Shown here piece by piece: positions 10,801 to 20,393 of a DNA stretch of 64,000 bases. Positions within the stretch are counted from its first letter, which is position 1. The number at the start of each line of letters is the position of its first letter. The translations under genes and the position numbers were made by a program. The notes beneath the pieces are model-generated. The model made no database searches. It was given only the letters and a program-made list of their open reading frames with translations, and was not told the origin of the DNA. Where the stretch lies: the NCBI GenBank assembly GCA_946902985.2, contig OX336393.1, positions 365,596,779 to 365,660,778 on the forward strand, written 5' to 3'. The DNA is from Meconema thalassinum. Lineage: Eukaryota; Arthropoda; Insecta; Orthoptera; Tettigoniidae.

Positions 10801-11461
10801 CACGCAAGGGATTGTACTTATTTATTTTCAATCGTACTCCTTCCACTGCTAACAAAGCCCAATTACTGCCTTTTAGCTCAGATTCCTCCATTTCCGTAGT
10901 TAACTTTGTAAATTGTGTTTCCAAGAAACTACTTAAGTCCGTTTCCAAAAATAGGGCCTGATTTCGTGTTTTAAATGCACGATCTGTAATTTCATTGGTA
11001 GATGTATGAATGAATCTACATTCAGCCACAAGATTAACTTTTATCGACTTGTGCATTGCTAGTTCTTTCTGCATAGCTTGTATTATTTGCTGTTTGGACT
11101 CTTTAAGGTATGAATTTAAATCCTTGCACGTATCGCAACGAATGAAATAGGATTTAAGTCGACCTCCAAAAGATGTCTCATATTCAATAAGTCCATTTTT
11201 ATCAGGGACCAATGACAGTAGGTAATGTTTTGTAGGCTCTGCTTTTTGTCTTTTAGCTACCGACACAACATTACAACATTCTTCATGACGACGTCCATTG
11301 TAGGCATTGTTGAATGTACTACCACAGGTCTTGCACTCATGAAATTCACCACACGATACTTCATGTCGCTTCCTATGATAGTCTCGAAGAAAAGTCTTTC
11401 CACACTCTTTACACATATAGCTAGGAATGGCTTCTTCCATTATGATTGTTGATTTCTGCAA
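7808..11461 (-). CDS. Protein-primed-type family B DNA polymerase, left copy
   Basis: 1217 residues, no introns. Predicted to copy DNA with 3'-5' proofreading, probably primed by a terminal protein as in its relatives. Order: two C2HC fingers (C17/C20/H33/C37 and C43/C46/H59/C63); a third Cys/His cluster (C363/C366/H385/C389); Exo I YADFES with D424 and E426; an inserted endonuclease VII-like zinc module (C525xxC528, DHCHITG at 541-547, H554, C557, C561); Exo II with D578 in HNMSGYDAN; Exo III YLTSD with D721; polymerase motif A YDDANNQYG (D817); motif B KLFNNAIFGK (958-967); motif C YMDTDS (D1059, D1061). All key acidic residues are present. The ATG at 11461 gives MQKSTIIM; Met8 is an alternative start. 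Transcribed outward from the palindrome centre. This DNA_pol_B_2-type family is known from Mavericks, adintoviruses, linear plasmids and invertebrate genomes. No terminal-protein domain could be assigned. Confidence 0.93.
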   Translation of the reverse strand: MQKSTIIMEEAIPSYMCKECGKTFLRDYHRKRHEVSCGEFHECKTCGSTFNNAYNGRRHEECCNVVSVAKRQKAEPTKHYLLSLVPDKNGLIEYETSFGGRLKSYFIRCDTCKDLNSYLKESKQQIIQAMQKELAMHKSIKVNLVAECRFIHTSTNEITDRAFKTRNQALFLETDLSSFLETQFTKLTTEMEESELKGSNWALLAVEGVRLKINKYNPLRGSTYIPLPAAIQARKACINPENLNDEKCFMYAILAKLVKKNAHRISKYKDLDNKYDFSVISFPTSLVDIPKFEKANDISINVFGLEQDKKLFPLKVVDQELQDHRDLLLLSSSSGQNHYVFIKDFDKLVRHQITRYEHKIYTCKRCFTHFDNRYGQQGMEKMKEHRALCVQHDIARVEMPIKNPIVKFLNVEKMLRIPYVIYADFESILLPYQTCLPNPEASYTVPYQSHVPMSFGIYVKPSPAVEHIKTNLSSQPVIYRGPDAAEKFMDCLISIANEIDRLYSLNVPKALTQAQEAEFQCSETCYLCQKPFTQQDWKVRDHCHITGEYRGSAHNNCNLRCKTRNPVPVFLHNMSGYDANFIVKQLGCTTERVDVIANSKEKYISFTKYVGNVKLRFVDTFRLMPSSLENLVSNLTSYPETDKYFGKENAMLMTRKGVFCYDYIDSWEKLSETCLPPKEAFFNKLSQEDVSQEDYEHAKSVWNQFNIKTLGEYSDLYLTSDVLLLADSFETFRNKTLETHRVDAAHFFTSPGLSFEAMLLYTGIELELLQDYDQILLIESGIRGGICQVSHRYAEANNKYMETYDSEKPSQFITYDDANNQYGWAMCHSLPYGGFQWVSPDTVDLEKLKKDDPVGYILDVDVDYPSDLHDLHNDLPFLPECTQPKDSSLKKLIPHLGNRRRYVVHYMALKQALDHGIKLIKIHRVLKFKQRPWLKAYVDFNNNLRKQAKNDFEKNLYKLFNNAIFGKTMENIRKRIDIRLVTDSKQAEKLIAKPTFIDRTIYGPNLAAFHMSKRNIVFNKPIYIGMCILDISKTLMYSHHYDVLLPYYGMNNLKLMYMDTDSFIYLVNTPDVYQDKLDFLEHLDTSDYPTNHICYSTSNKKTLGKFKDEACGQIIKAFVGLRAKMYALDINGKEIKKIKGINRGVVKNCISFQDYKDCVMKNNVKRIPMNIIASKQHDISSIRLNKIALCPGDDKRVIDADGIGTHAYGHYSIINHA

Positions 11462-12060
11462 ACAGCTGCTTACTGCGTATCACAGGGCTAGAGGTTGGTC
11501 AGTGAGACGGTCTTTCACGATGTGAACACCGTGAGAGGTAGTAGTCAACTGGTGATATTCTTGTGAAGGGTCCACTAATATACCCCTAGTCTAGACCAAC
11601 AGCTCTTTACAGCGTATGACAAGGCTGTATACTGGACAGTGAGACGGTCTTTTACGATGTGAACACTGTAACAAGTAGTAGTCAACTGATTATATACTTG
11701 CTAAGGGTTCTCTAATATACAATAGTCAAGACCAACAGCTACTTACTGTGTAGTACAAGGCTGTACAATAGTTGTTTTGACAGTCTTTCACGATGTGGTC
11801 ACTGTGAATGGTGGTAGTCAACTGATGATATTCTTGATAAGGGTCTCTAATGTACCCCTGGTTAAGGGTAACAGCTGCTCACTGCTTATGACAAAGCTAA
11901 AGACTGGTTGCTTCAACGGTCTTTCACAATGTAAACACTGTGACAGGTAGTAGTCAACTGAAAATATTCTTATGGCCTACTCAAGGTTATCAGGTACTTA
12001 CTGCATATCAAAAGGCTGTACACTCATGTGTGTTAGGCACTCTTTCTTGCTAAGGACCCC
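11462..12060 (-). repeat. Iteron-like ~136-bp tandem repeats upstream of left PolB
   Basis: Four units starting at AACAGCT (11461, 11598, 11734, 11870; lengths 137, 136, 136, ~120) and a partial fifth from ~11990. Conserved: AGACGGTCTTTCACGATGTG, ACACYGTGA and TAGTAGTCAACTG; the region TCACGATGTG...CACCGTGA forms an imperfect palindrome in each unit. Directly abutting the start codon, they could hold the promoter, an origin or a replicase-binding array (inference). Confidence 0.85.
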
Positions 12061-12201
12061 AATACTCCCTACACAAGGCTATACATGTTAGTTCTAAACA
12101 CTTAGTGATTAATTGTATATTCAATTTTTGTACAAAGCTTATACAAGCACGTTTTTATGAGGTAAAACCTTGTTAAATAGCTGCATGCGACACACAAAGT
12201 A

Positions 12202-12382
12202 TGTTGCCGCTATCTAGCGGTGACTATGAGAACTACTTGAACAACCAGCATGCTACCTAGCGCTCCATTTCAACACTCGCTCACTGAACGACCAGCATGC
12301 TATCTAGCGGTCGATAGCAATACTCCTCAACTACCAGCCTGCTATCTATCGGTCAATATGACAACTCACTCAACTACCAACA
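12202..12382 (+). repeat. 42-49-bp tandem repeat, four units, left arm
   Basis: Units end in ACCAGCA/ACCAACA and begin TGCTATCTAGCGGT; starts at ~12202, 12251, 12298 and 12340. One unit contains the inverted pair GCTATC...GATAGC. Confidence 0.8.
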
Positions 12383-12387
12383 TGCTA

Positions 12388-12515
12388 CATGGCTTTTTTG
12401 GTCAGTTTTTTGTTGGCTTTTTTTGGTCAGTTTCTGTTGGCTTATGTTGGCTTTTATTGGCTTTTGTTGGCTTTTGTAGGCTTTTTTGTTGGCTTTTGTT
12501 GGCTTTTGTATTAGC
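12388..12515 (+). repeat. T-rich (TTGGCTTTTG)n repeat, left arm
   Basis: About a dozen degenerate units TTGGCTTTT with short variations, then TTGTATTAGCTC. The 143- and 94-residue open frames across here are low-complexity translations, not genes. Confidence 0.8.
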
Positions 12516-12669
12516 TCTTTCATATTTGCTCTTGCTTGTGGGGGCTTATTATTTGGTCTTGGAAAGTATGTCAGTCCTTTTTTTATGGCTGCAAAATGCT
12601 TACAGCCATGTTTGTAAGCAGCAACAACAACAACACACAATATTCCAAAACAATCCAAAGTACTCTAAG

Positions 12670-13505
12670 GTTTATCAATGACTCTCAACTCTTACACTTA
12701 CCTCTATCCCATGCCTAGTCAAAAATAGTGTATTTTTCAAATTTTTCAAAAAATATTTGGAAAGTAGGCTATATCATTAAACGAAAAATCCTAAAAAGAC
12801 ATATGTTAACTCCAACACCTACCTCTATACCATTCTTAGTCCAAAAATAGTGTATTTTTAAATTTTCCAAAAACATATTTCCAAAATGGGTTATATTTCC
12901 AAAATTAAAAAGTTTACAAAAATGTTTGTTTGACAGAAATGAATGGCCTTTACCCCCTCTACCACGGTACCAAGTCCCAGGTCTCTAGGACAACAAAAAT
13001 ACAATTTTGAAAATGGGCTTTATTTCCAAAATTAAGAATTTTACAAACAAGTTTGTCTAACGTAAATCAATGGTCTTTACCCCTTCTATTCCCATACCAA
13101 GTCTCAGGTCACTAGGTCAAGAAAATAAAATTTTCAAAAATGGTCACTATTTTTGGAAACTAGGAATTCTACAAAAAAGTTTGTTTAACATAAATGAAAG
13201 GTCTCTATCCCCTCTACCGGTAAACCAAGTTACAGGTCTGTAGGACAAAAATGAAAAGCGTTCAACTGGGAAAGTAGGCGATTTTTCATAAAACCAAACA
13301 TTCTAAAAAGTGTTCTATGGGCTTAAAATAATGGCCTCTATGTCCTTTATTTTTTATAATAAAACTTTTTTATTTTTTACATTTTTTTGAAAAAAGTTCA
13401 ATTTTGAAAGTTTTATATTTTGGAAACTAGAAAGTTTACAAAAATGTTTGTTTGACGTAAATGACTGCCCCTGACCCCATCTACTACCAAAATAAATTTC
13501 AATTC
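12670..13505 (+). repeat. ~128-bp degenerate tandem repeat, six to seven units, left arm
   Basis: Marker stretches (TTTGTTTGACRTAAATGA followed by CCCCTCTAC and AGGTCTCTAGGAC) recur near 12680, 12798, 12928, 13053, 13182, 13310 and 13447. They fill the inner third of the arm up to the centre. Purine-run sections such as TTTTCAAAAA make it AT-rich and bendable. Confidence 0.8.
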
Positions 13506-13565
13506 GCTAGGACAAAAAATAACAGTAGTGGAGTGGTGGTGCTTCTAACCAGTGTCATGGCCGTC

Positions 13566-13606
13566 GCGTGGACTCACGCGGCGGCCATGACACTATTTAG
13601 AACCAT
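13566..13606. other. 41-bp asymmetric centre of the palindrome
   Basis: The strict mirror stops at 13565 and resumes at 13607. The spacer starts inside a perfect 6-bp hairpin with a 4-base loop (CGCGTG-GACT-CACGCG, 13565-13580) that is itself the axis of a 19-bp near-palindrome (13552-13570/13575-13593). The remainder is a ~27-bp tandem duplication of adjacent right-arm sequence (CGGCCATGACACT...ATGA). So the original axis was probably the GACT loop at 13571-13574, followed by a slippage event. Confidence 0.85.
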
Positions 13607-13666
13607 GACGGCCATGACACTGGTTAGAAGCACCACCACTCCACTACTGTTATTTTTTGTCCTAGC

Positions 13667-14502
13667 GAATTGAAATTTATTTTGGTAGTAGATGGGGTCA
13701 GGGGCAGTCATTTACGTCAAACAAACATTTTTGTAAACTTTCTAGTTTCCAAAATATAAAACTTTCAAAATTGAACTTTTTTCAAAAAAATGTAAAAAAT
13801 AAAAAAGTTTTATTATAAAAAATAAAGGACATAGAGGCCATTATTTTAAGCCCATAGAACACTTTTTAGAATGTTTGGTTTTATGAAAAATCGCCTACTT
13901 TCCCAGTTGAACGCTTTTCATTTTTGTCCTACAGACCTGTAACTTGGTTTACCGGTAGAGGGGATAGAGACCTTTCATTTATGTTAAACAAACTTTTTTG
14001 TAGAATTCCTAGTTTCCAAAAATAGTGACCATTTTTGAAAATTTTATTTTCTTGACCTAGTGACCTGAGACTTGGTATGGGAATAGAAGGGGTAAAGACC
14101 ATTGATTTACGTTAGACAAACTTGTTTGTAAAATTCTTAATTTTGGAAATAAAGCCCATTTTCAAAATTGTATTTTTGTTGTCCTAGAGACCTGGGACTT
14201 GGTACCGTGGTAGAGGGGGTAAAGGCCATTCATTTCTGTCAAACAAACATTTTTGTAAACTTTTTAATTTTGGAAATATAACCCATTTTGGAAATATGTT
14301 TTTGGAAAATTTAAAAATACACTATTTTTGGACTAAGAATGGTATAGAGGTAGGTGTTGGAGTTAACATATGTCTTTTTAGGATTTTTCGTTTAATGATA
14401 TAGCCTACTTTCCAAATATTTTTTGAAAAATTTGAAAAATACACTATTTTTGACTAGGCATGGGATAGAGGTAAGTGTAAGAGTTGAGAGTCATTGATAA
14501 AC
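13667..14502 (-). repeat. ~128-bp degenerate tandem repeat, right arm
   Basis: Exact mirror of 12670-13505. Confidence 0.8.
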
Positions 14503-14656
14503 CTTAGAGTACTTTGGATTGTTTTGGAATATTGTGTGTTGTTGTTGTTGCTGCTTACAAACATGGCTGTAAGCATTTTGCAGCCATAAAAAAAGGACTG
14601 ACATACTTTCCAAGACCAAATAATAAGCCCCCACAAGCAAGAGCAAATATGAAAGA

Positions 14657-14784
14657 GCTAATACAAAAGCCAACAAAAGCCAACAAAAAAGCCTACAAAA
14701 GCCAACAAAAGCCAATAAAAGCCAACATAAGCCAACAGAAACTGACCAAAAAAAGCCAACAAAAAACTGACCAAAAAAGCCATG
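14657..14784 (-). repeat. A-rich (CAAAAGCCAA)n repeat, right arm
   Basis: Mirror of 12388-12515. Confidence 0.8.
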
Positions 14785-14789
14785 TAGCA

Positions 14790-14970
14790 TGTTGGTAGTT
14801 GAGTGAGTTGTCATATTGACCGATAGATAGCAGGCTGGTAGTTGAGGAGTATTGCTATCGACCGCTAGATAGCATGCTGGTCGTTCAGTGAGCGAGTGTT
14901 GAAATGGAGCGCTAGGTAGCATGCTGGTTGTTCAAGTAGTTCTCATAGTCACCGCTAGATAGCGGCAACA
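14790..14970 (-). repeat. 42-49-bp tandem repeat, right arm
   Basis: Mirror of 12202-12382. Confidence 0.8.
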
Positions 14971-15111
14971 TACTTTGTGTGTCGCATGCAGCTATTTAAC
15001 AAGGTTTTACCTCATAAAAACGTGCTTGTATAAGCTTTGTACAAAAATTGAATATACAATTAATCACTAAGTGTTTAGAACTAACATGTATAGCCTTGTG
15101 TAGGGAGTATT

Positions 15112-15710
15112 GGGGTCCTTAGCAAGAAAGAGTGCCTAACACACATGAGTGTACAGCCTTTTGATATGCAGTAAGTACCTGATAACCTTGAGTAGGCCAT
15201 AAGAATATTTTCAGTTGACTACTACCTGTCACAGTGTTTACATTGTGAAAGACCGTTGAAGCAACCAGTCTTTAGCTTTGTCATAAGCAGTGAGCAGCTG
15301 TTACCCTTAACCAGGGGTACATTAGAGACCCTTATCAAGAATATCATCAGTTGACTACCACCATTCACAGTGACCACATCGTGAAAGACTGTCAAAACAA
15401 CTATTGTACAGCCTTGTACTACACAGTAAGTAGCTGTTGGTCTTGACTATTGTATATTAGAGAACCCTTAGCAAGTATATAATCAGTTGACTACTACTTG
15501 TTACAGTGTTCACATCGTAAAAGACCGTCTCACTGTCCAGTATACAGCCTTGTCATACGCTGTAAAGAGCTGTTGGTCTAGACTAGGGGTATATTAGTGG
15601 ACCCTTCACAAGAATATCACCAGTTGACTACTACCTCTCACGGTGTTCACATCGTGAAAGACCGTCTCACTGACCAACCTCTAGCCCTGTGATACGCAGT
15701 AAGCAGCTGT
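15112..15710 (+). repeat. Iteron-like ~136-bp tandem repeats upstream of right PolB
   Basis: Mirror of 11462-12060, abutting the right gene's start codon. Confidence 0.85.
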
Positions 15711-18700
15711 TTGCAGAAATCAACAATCATAATGGAAGAAGCCATTCCTAGCTATATGTGTAAAGAGTGTGGAAAGACTTTTCTTCGAGACTATCATAGG
15801 AAGCGACATGAAGTATCGTGTGGTGAATTTCATGAGTGCAAGACCTGTGGTAGTACATTCAACAATGCCTACAATGGACGTCGTCATGAAGAATGTTGTA
15901 ATGTTGTGTCGGTAGCTAAAAGACAAAAAGCAGAGCCTACAAAACATTACCTACTGTCATTGGTCCCTGATAAAAATGGACTTATTGAATATGAGACATC
16001 TTTTGGAGGTCGACTTAAATCCTATTTCATTCGTTGCGATACGTGCAAGGATTTAAATTCATACCTTAAAGAGTCCAAACAGCAAATAATACAAGCTATG
16101 CAGAAAGAACTAGCAATGCACAAGTCGATAAAAGTTAATCTTGTGGCTGAATGTAGATTCATTCATACATCTACCAATGAAATTACAGATCGTGCATTTA
16201 AAACACGAAATCAGGCCCTATTTTTGGAAACGGACTTAAGTAGTTTCTTGGAAACACAATTTACAAAGTTAACTACGGAAATGGAGGAATCTGAGCTAAA
16301 AGGCAGTAATTGGGCTTTGTTAGCAGTGGAAGGAGTACGATTGAAAATAAATAAGTACAATCCCTTGCGTGGAAGCACATATATTCCATTACCAGCAGCT
16401 ATACAAGCAAGAAAAGCCTGCATTAATCCTGAAAATTTGAATGATGAAAAGTGTTTTATGTATGCCATTTTAGCAAAACTGGTTAAAAAGAATGCTCATC
16501 GCATTAGTAAATACAAGGACCTGGACAACAAGTATGATTTTTCTGTAATATCGTTTCCTACATCGCTAGTTGACATTCCCAAATTTGAAAAAGCCAACGA
16601 TATATCCATTAATGTATTTGGATTGGAACAAGACAAGAAATTGTTCCCTCTGAAGGTTGTGGATCAAGAGCTGCAAGACCATCGCGACCTCCTTTTGCTA
16701 AGTTCATCATCCGGCCAGAACCACTACGTCTTTATCAAAGATTTTGATAAACTAGTAAGACATCAGATTACCCGCTATGAACATAAAATATATACGTGTA
16801 AACGGTGTTTTACACACTTTGATAATCGATATGGACAACAAGGAATGGAAAAAATGAAAGAACATAGAGCTTTGTGTGTCCAGCATGACATTGCTAGGGT
16901 TGAAATGCCTATTAAAAACCCCATTGTCAAATTCTTAAATGTTGAAAAAATGCTGAGAATACCTTACGTTATCTATGCTGATTTTGAAAGTATACTGTTA
17001 CCCTATCAAACATGTCTACCTAATCCTGAGGCAAGTTATACAGTGCCATACCAGAGTCATGTTCCTATGAGCTTTGGTATATACGTTAAACCCTCACCTG
17101 CTGTGGAACACATAAAGACAAATCTTTCAAGCCAACCTGTTATTTATCGTGGGCCTGACGCTGCAGAAAAGTTTATGGACTGTTTGATCTCAATAGCTAA
17201 TGAAATTGATCGCCTTTACAGCTTAAATGTTCCAAAGGCCTTAACTCAGGCTCAAGAAGCAGAGTTCCAATGTTCTGAAACCTGTTATTTGTGTCAAAAA
17301 CCATTTACCCAACAGGACTGGAAAGTTCGAGACCACTGCCATATTACAGGGGAATACCGTGGAAGTGCTCACAATAACTGTAATTTGAGGTGTAAAACAC
17401 GAAACCCCGTTCCTGTGTTTCTACATAATATGAGTGGCTACGACGCAAATTTCATTGTAAAGCAATTGGGGTGTACTACTGAGAGAGTGGATGTTATCGC
17501 TAACTCCAAAGAAAAGTACATTTCCTTTACCAAATATGTAGGAAATGTTAAGCTTAGATTTGTGGATACGTTTCGGTTAATGCCGAGTAGTTTGGAAAAC
17601 TTAGTTTCCAACTTAACATCATACCCTGAAACAGACAAGTACTTTGGAAAAGAAAATGCAATGCTCATGACTCGTAAAGGGGTATTTTGTTATGACTACA
17701 TTGACTCATGGGAAAAGTTAAGTGAAACGTGTTTACCTCCAAAAGAGGCATTCTTTAACAAATTAAGTCAAGAAGATGTTAGTCAAGAAGACTATGAACA
17801 TGCCAAAAGTGTCTGGAATCAGTTCAACATTAAAACTCTAGGGGAATATAGTGACCTCTACCTAACTTCAGATGTACTCCTTCTTGCAGACAGCTTTGAA
17901 ACCTTTAGAAACAAAACACTAGAAACACACCGAGTGGATGCTGCACACTTTTTTACTTCGCCTGGTTTAAGTTTCGAGGCAATGCTCCTTTACACAGGCA
18001 TTGAACTGGAATTGCTACAGGATTACGATCAGATTCTTTTAATCGAGTCTGGAATACGTGGAGGCATATGCCAGGTGTCTCATCGGTATGCTGAAGCTAA
18101 CAATAAATACATGGAAACCTATGATTCTGAGAAACCATCGCAGTTTATTACCTATGATGATGCCAACAACCAATACGGGTGGGCTATGTGTCACTCCCTT
18201 CCTTATGGTGGATTTCAGTGGGTTTCTCCAGATACTGTTGATCTAGAAAAACTAAAGAAAGACGATCCTGTGGGATACATTCTAGACGTTGATGTTGATT
18301 ACCCATCTGACCTTCATGATCTACACAACGATTTACCTTTCCTACCAGAGTGTACACAACCTAAGGATTCGTCTCTGAAAAAACTAATTCCTCATCTTGG
18401 AAATCGAAGGCGATATGTTGTTCACTACATGGCATTAAAACAGGCTTTAGATCATGGAATAAAATTGATAAAAATTCATCGTGTGTTAAAGTTTAAACAA
18501 AGACCTTGGTTAAAGGCATACGTTGATTTTAATAACAACCTTCGAAAACAAGCCAAAAATGATTTTGAGAAAAATCTGTACAAATTATTCAACAATGCCA
18601 TTTTTGGGAAAACAATGGAAAATATCCGTAAAAGAATAGACATACGTCTTGTGACTGACAGCAAACAGGCAGAAAAGCTAATAGCAAAGCCGACATTTAT

Positions 18701-19364
18701 CGACAGAACAATTTATGGCCCTAACCTAGCTGCTTTCCACATGTCTAAACGTAACATTGTATTCAATAAGCCTATATATATTGGAATGTGTATACTGGAT
18801 ATTTCAAAAACTCTAATGTATTCCCACCACTATGATGTCCTGCTACCCTATTATGGAATGAACAATCTTAAACTCATGTATATGGATACCGACTCGTTCA
18901 TTTATTTGGTTAACACCCCAGATGTATATCAAGACAAGTTGGATTTCCTAGAACACCTGGACACATCAGATTATCCTACTAATCACATATGTTACTCTAC
19001 ATCAAACAAGAAAACGTTGGGGAAATTTAAAGACGAGGCTTGTGGACAAATTATAAAAGCATTTGTTGGACTTAGAGCGAAAATGTACGCATTAGACATA
19101 AATGGTAAAGAAATCAAAAAGATTAAAGGTATTAACAGAGGTGTTGTCAAAAATTGTATAAGCTTTCAAGATTATAAGGATTGTGTCATGAAAAACAATG
19201 TAAAAAGAATACCCATGAACATTATCGCTTCTAAACAACATGACATATCATCTATAAGACTAAACAAAATTGCTTTGTGTCCTGGTGATGATAAAAGAGT
19301 GATTGATGCTGATGGTATAGGTACACATGCCTATGGTCATTACTCAATCATTAACCATGCTTAA
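15711..19364 (+). CDS. Protein-primed-type family B DNA polymerase, right copy
   Basis: Encodes 1217 residues identical to the protein of the left gene, with every zinc ligand, exonuclease residue and polymerase motif described there. The ATG at 15711 sits directly after the iteron-like repeats and the frame is open to 19364. Transcription runs outward, so the two genes are divergent around the shared centre and a bidirectional promoter is conceivable. Identity across 3,654 bp, while the outer arms show several differences, points to very recent duplication, ongoing gene conversion between arms, or selection on the protein. Length and intron-free structure suit a mobile-element or virus-like replicase rather than a host polymerase. 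Confidence 0.93.
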   Translation: MQKSTIIMEEAIPSYMCKECGKTFLRDYHRKRHEVSCGEFHECKTCGSTFNNAYNGRRHEECCNVVSVAKRQKAEPTKHYLLSLVPDKNGLIEYETSFGGRLKSYFIRCDTCKDLNSYLKESKQQIIQAMQKELAMHKSIKVNLVAECRFIHTSTNEITDRAFKTRNQALFLETDLSSFLETQFTKLTTEMEESELKGSNWALLAVEGVRLKINKYNPLRGSTYIPLPAAIQARKACINPENLNDEKCFMYAILAKLVKKNAHRISKYKDLDNKYDFSVISFPTSLVDIPKFEKANDISINVFGLEQDKKLFPLKVVDQELQDHRDLLLLSSSSGQNHYVFIKDFDKLVRHQITRYEHKIYTCKRCFTHFDNRYGQQGMEKMKEHRALCVQHDIARVEMPIKNPIVKFLNVEKMLRIPYVIYADFESILLPYQTCLPNPEASYTVPYQSHVPMSFGIYVKPSPAVEHIKTNLSSQPVIYRGPDAAEKFMDCLISIANEIDRLYSLNVPKALTQAQEAEFQCSETCYLCQKPFTQQDWKVRDHCHITGEYRGSAHNNCNLRCKTRNPVPVFLHNMSGYDANFIVKQLGCTTERVDVIANSKEKYISFTKYVGNVKLRFVDTFRLMPSSLENLVSNLTSYPETDKYFGKENAMLMTRKGVFCYDYIDSWEKLSETCLPPKEAFFNKLSQEDVSQEDYEHAKSVWNQFNIKTLGEYSDLYLTSDVLLLADSFETFRNKTLETHRVDAAHFFTSPGLSFEAMLLYTGIELELLQDYDQILLIESGIRGGICQVSHRYAEANNKYMETYDSEKPSQFITYDDANNQYGWAMCHSLPYGGFQWVSPDTVDLEKLKKDDPVGYILDVDVDYPSDLHDLHNDLPFLPECTQPKDSSLKKLIPHLGNRRRYVVHYMALKQALDHGIKLIKIHRVLKFKQRPWLKAYVDFNNNLRKQAKNDFEKNLYKLFNNAIFGKTMENIRKRIDIRLVTDSKQAEKLIAKPTFIDRTIYGPNLAAFHMSKRNIVFNKPIYIGMCILDISKTLMYSHHYDVLLPYYGMNNLKLMYMDTDSFIYLVNTPDVYQDKLDFLEHLDTSDYPTNHICYSTSNKKTLGKFKDEACGQIIKAFVGLRAKMYALDINGKEIKKIKGINRGVVKNCISFQDYKDCVMKNNVKRIPMNIIASKQHDISSIRLNKIALCPGDDKRVIDADGIGTHAYGHYSIINHA

Positions 19365-19434
19365 CGAGTTAAGTTATGAATATCAAAATCTTCTGCCTGC
19401 AACTAGCAAATACATAAAACAAAACAATTTAGGA

Positions 19435-19440
19435 AATAAA
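19435..19440 (+). terminator. Candidate polyadenylation signal, right PolB
   Basis: AATAAA about 70 bases after the right gene's stop codon, with more AATAAA-like sites downstream in the AT-rich trailer. Confidence 0.45.
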
Positions 19441-19693
19441 ACAATAGCACTACAAAAATAAAAAAAAACAAAATAAGAAATGGCATTCATAATCAAAAAT
19501 AAATAAAATAGAAAACAAAATAAAAACAAGTGTACAATTTATAACAATAAGGAATATATATAAAAATGTATTATGTGTAAATAGTGTACATGTATTTAAA
19601 ATAAAAAAATATTGTACCGTATGGAAACTGCTTGTACATTTTCTATTACTACCCACCTCTCTCCACTCCTAATGCAAAATGAACATGTAAAAC

Positions 19694-20013
19694 ACACAAA
19701 TTGGAAAATCCATGTTTCCATATTGACAAAATAAAAAAAAACCATTAAACTGAAATTTTAAAAACTGTAAATGGGAATTTGGTAAATTGACAAATGTGTA
19801 AACAACAAATTGGAAAATCCATGTTTCTATATCATGAAATTGAAAAACTTTAAACTGACATTTTAAGAACTGTAAATGGGAAATTGTGAAATTGATAAAT
19901 GTGTAAACAACATAATGCAAAATCCATGTTTCCATGTTATGAAATTGAAAAACTTAAAACTAACATTAAAAAAAATGAAAATGGGAAATTGGAAAATTGT
20001 CATATGTGTAAAC
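19694..20013 (-). repeat. 105-bp tandem repeat, three units, right arm
   Basis: Mirror of 7161-7480, with one or two differences (a substitution near 19967 and homopolymer length changes). Confidence 0.85.
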
Positions 20014-20203
20014 AAAAAAATGAAAAAAAAAACGGTTGGGGTAGTTATCATATTGTACAGTAACCTATAAAACTAGCATAAGGATAGTTGCTTGTACCCT
20101 TATATACTTTGTGTATGTGCATTAGCCTTTGAATTAGCTTAAGTTAGGTTTGGCAAAGTTAGGTTTGGTGAGGTTAGGTATGTGACCTAGTAGTTTACTC
20201 TTT

Positions 20204-20384
20204 TCGGAAAATGTAAAAAGTAAAATCTAAAATCAAAAAATCTTAAATTTAAAATGTAAAATCTAAAAAAAACTAACATCTAAAATACAAAAAAATCAAA
20301 AATGTAAAATGTAAAATCTAAAAAATGTAAACTGAAAAAATCAAAAATCTAAAATGTTAAAACATAAAATCTAAAATCTTTAAA
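20204..20384. repeat. A-rich degenerate repeat, right arm
   Basis: Mirror of 6790-6970. Confidence 0.7.
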
Positions 20385-20393
20385 TGAGGTTTC

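Noticed and set aside
12250..12681. 143- and 94-residue open frames (mirrored at 14491-14922) as a second element gene
   Set aside because: Their composition is the translation of (TTGGCTTTTG)n; no start context, domain or codon pattern supports coding.
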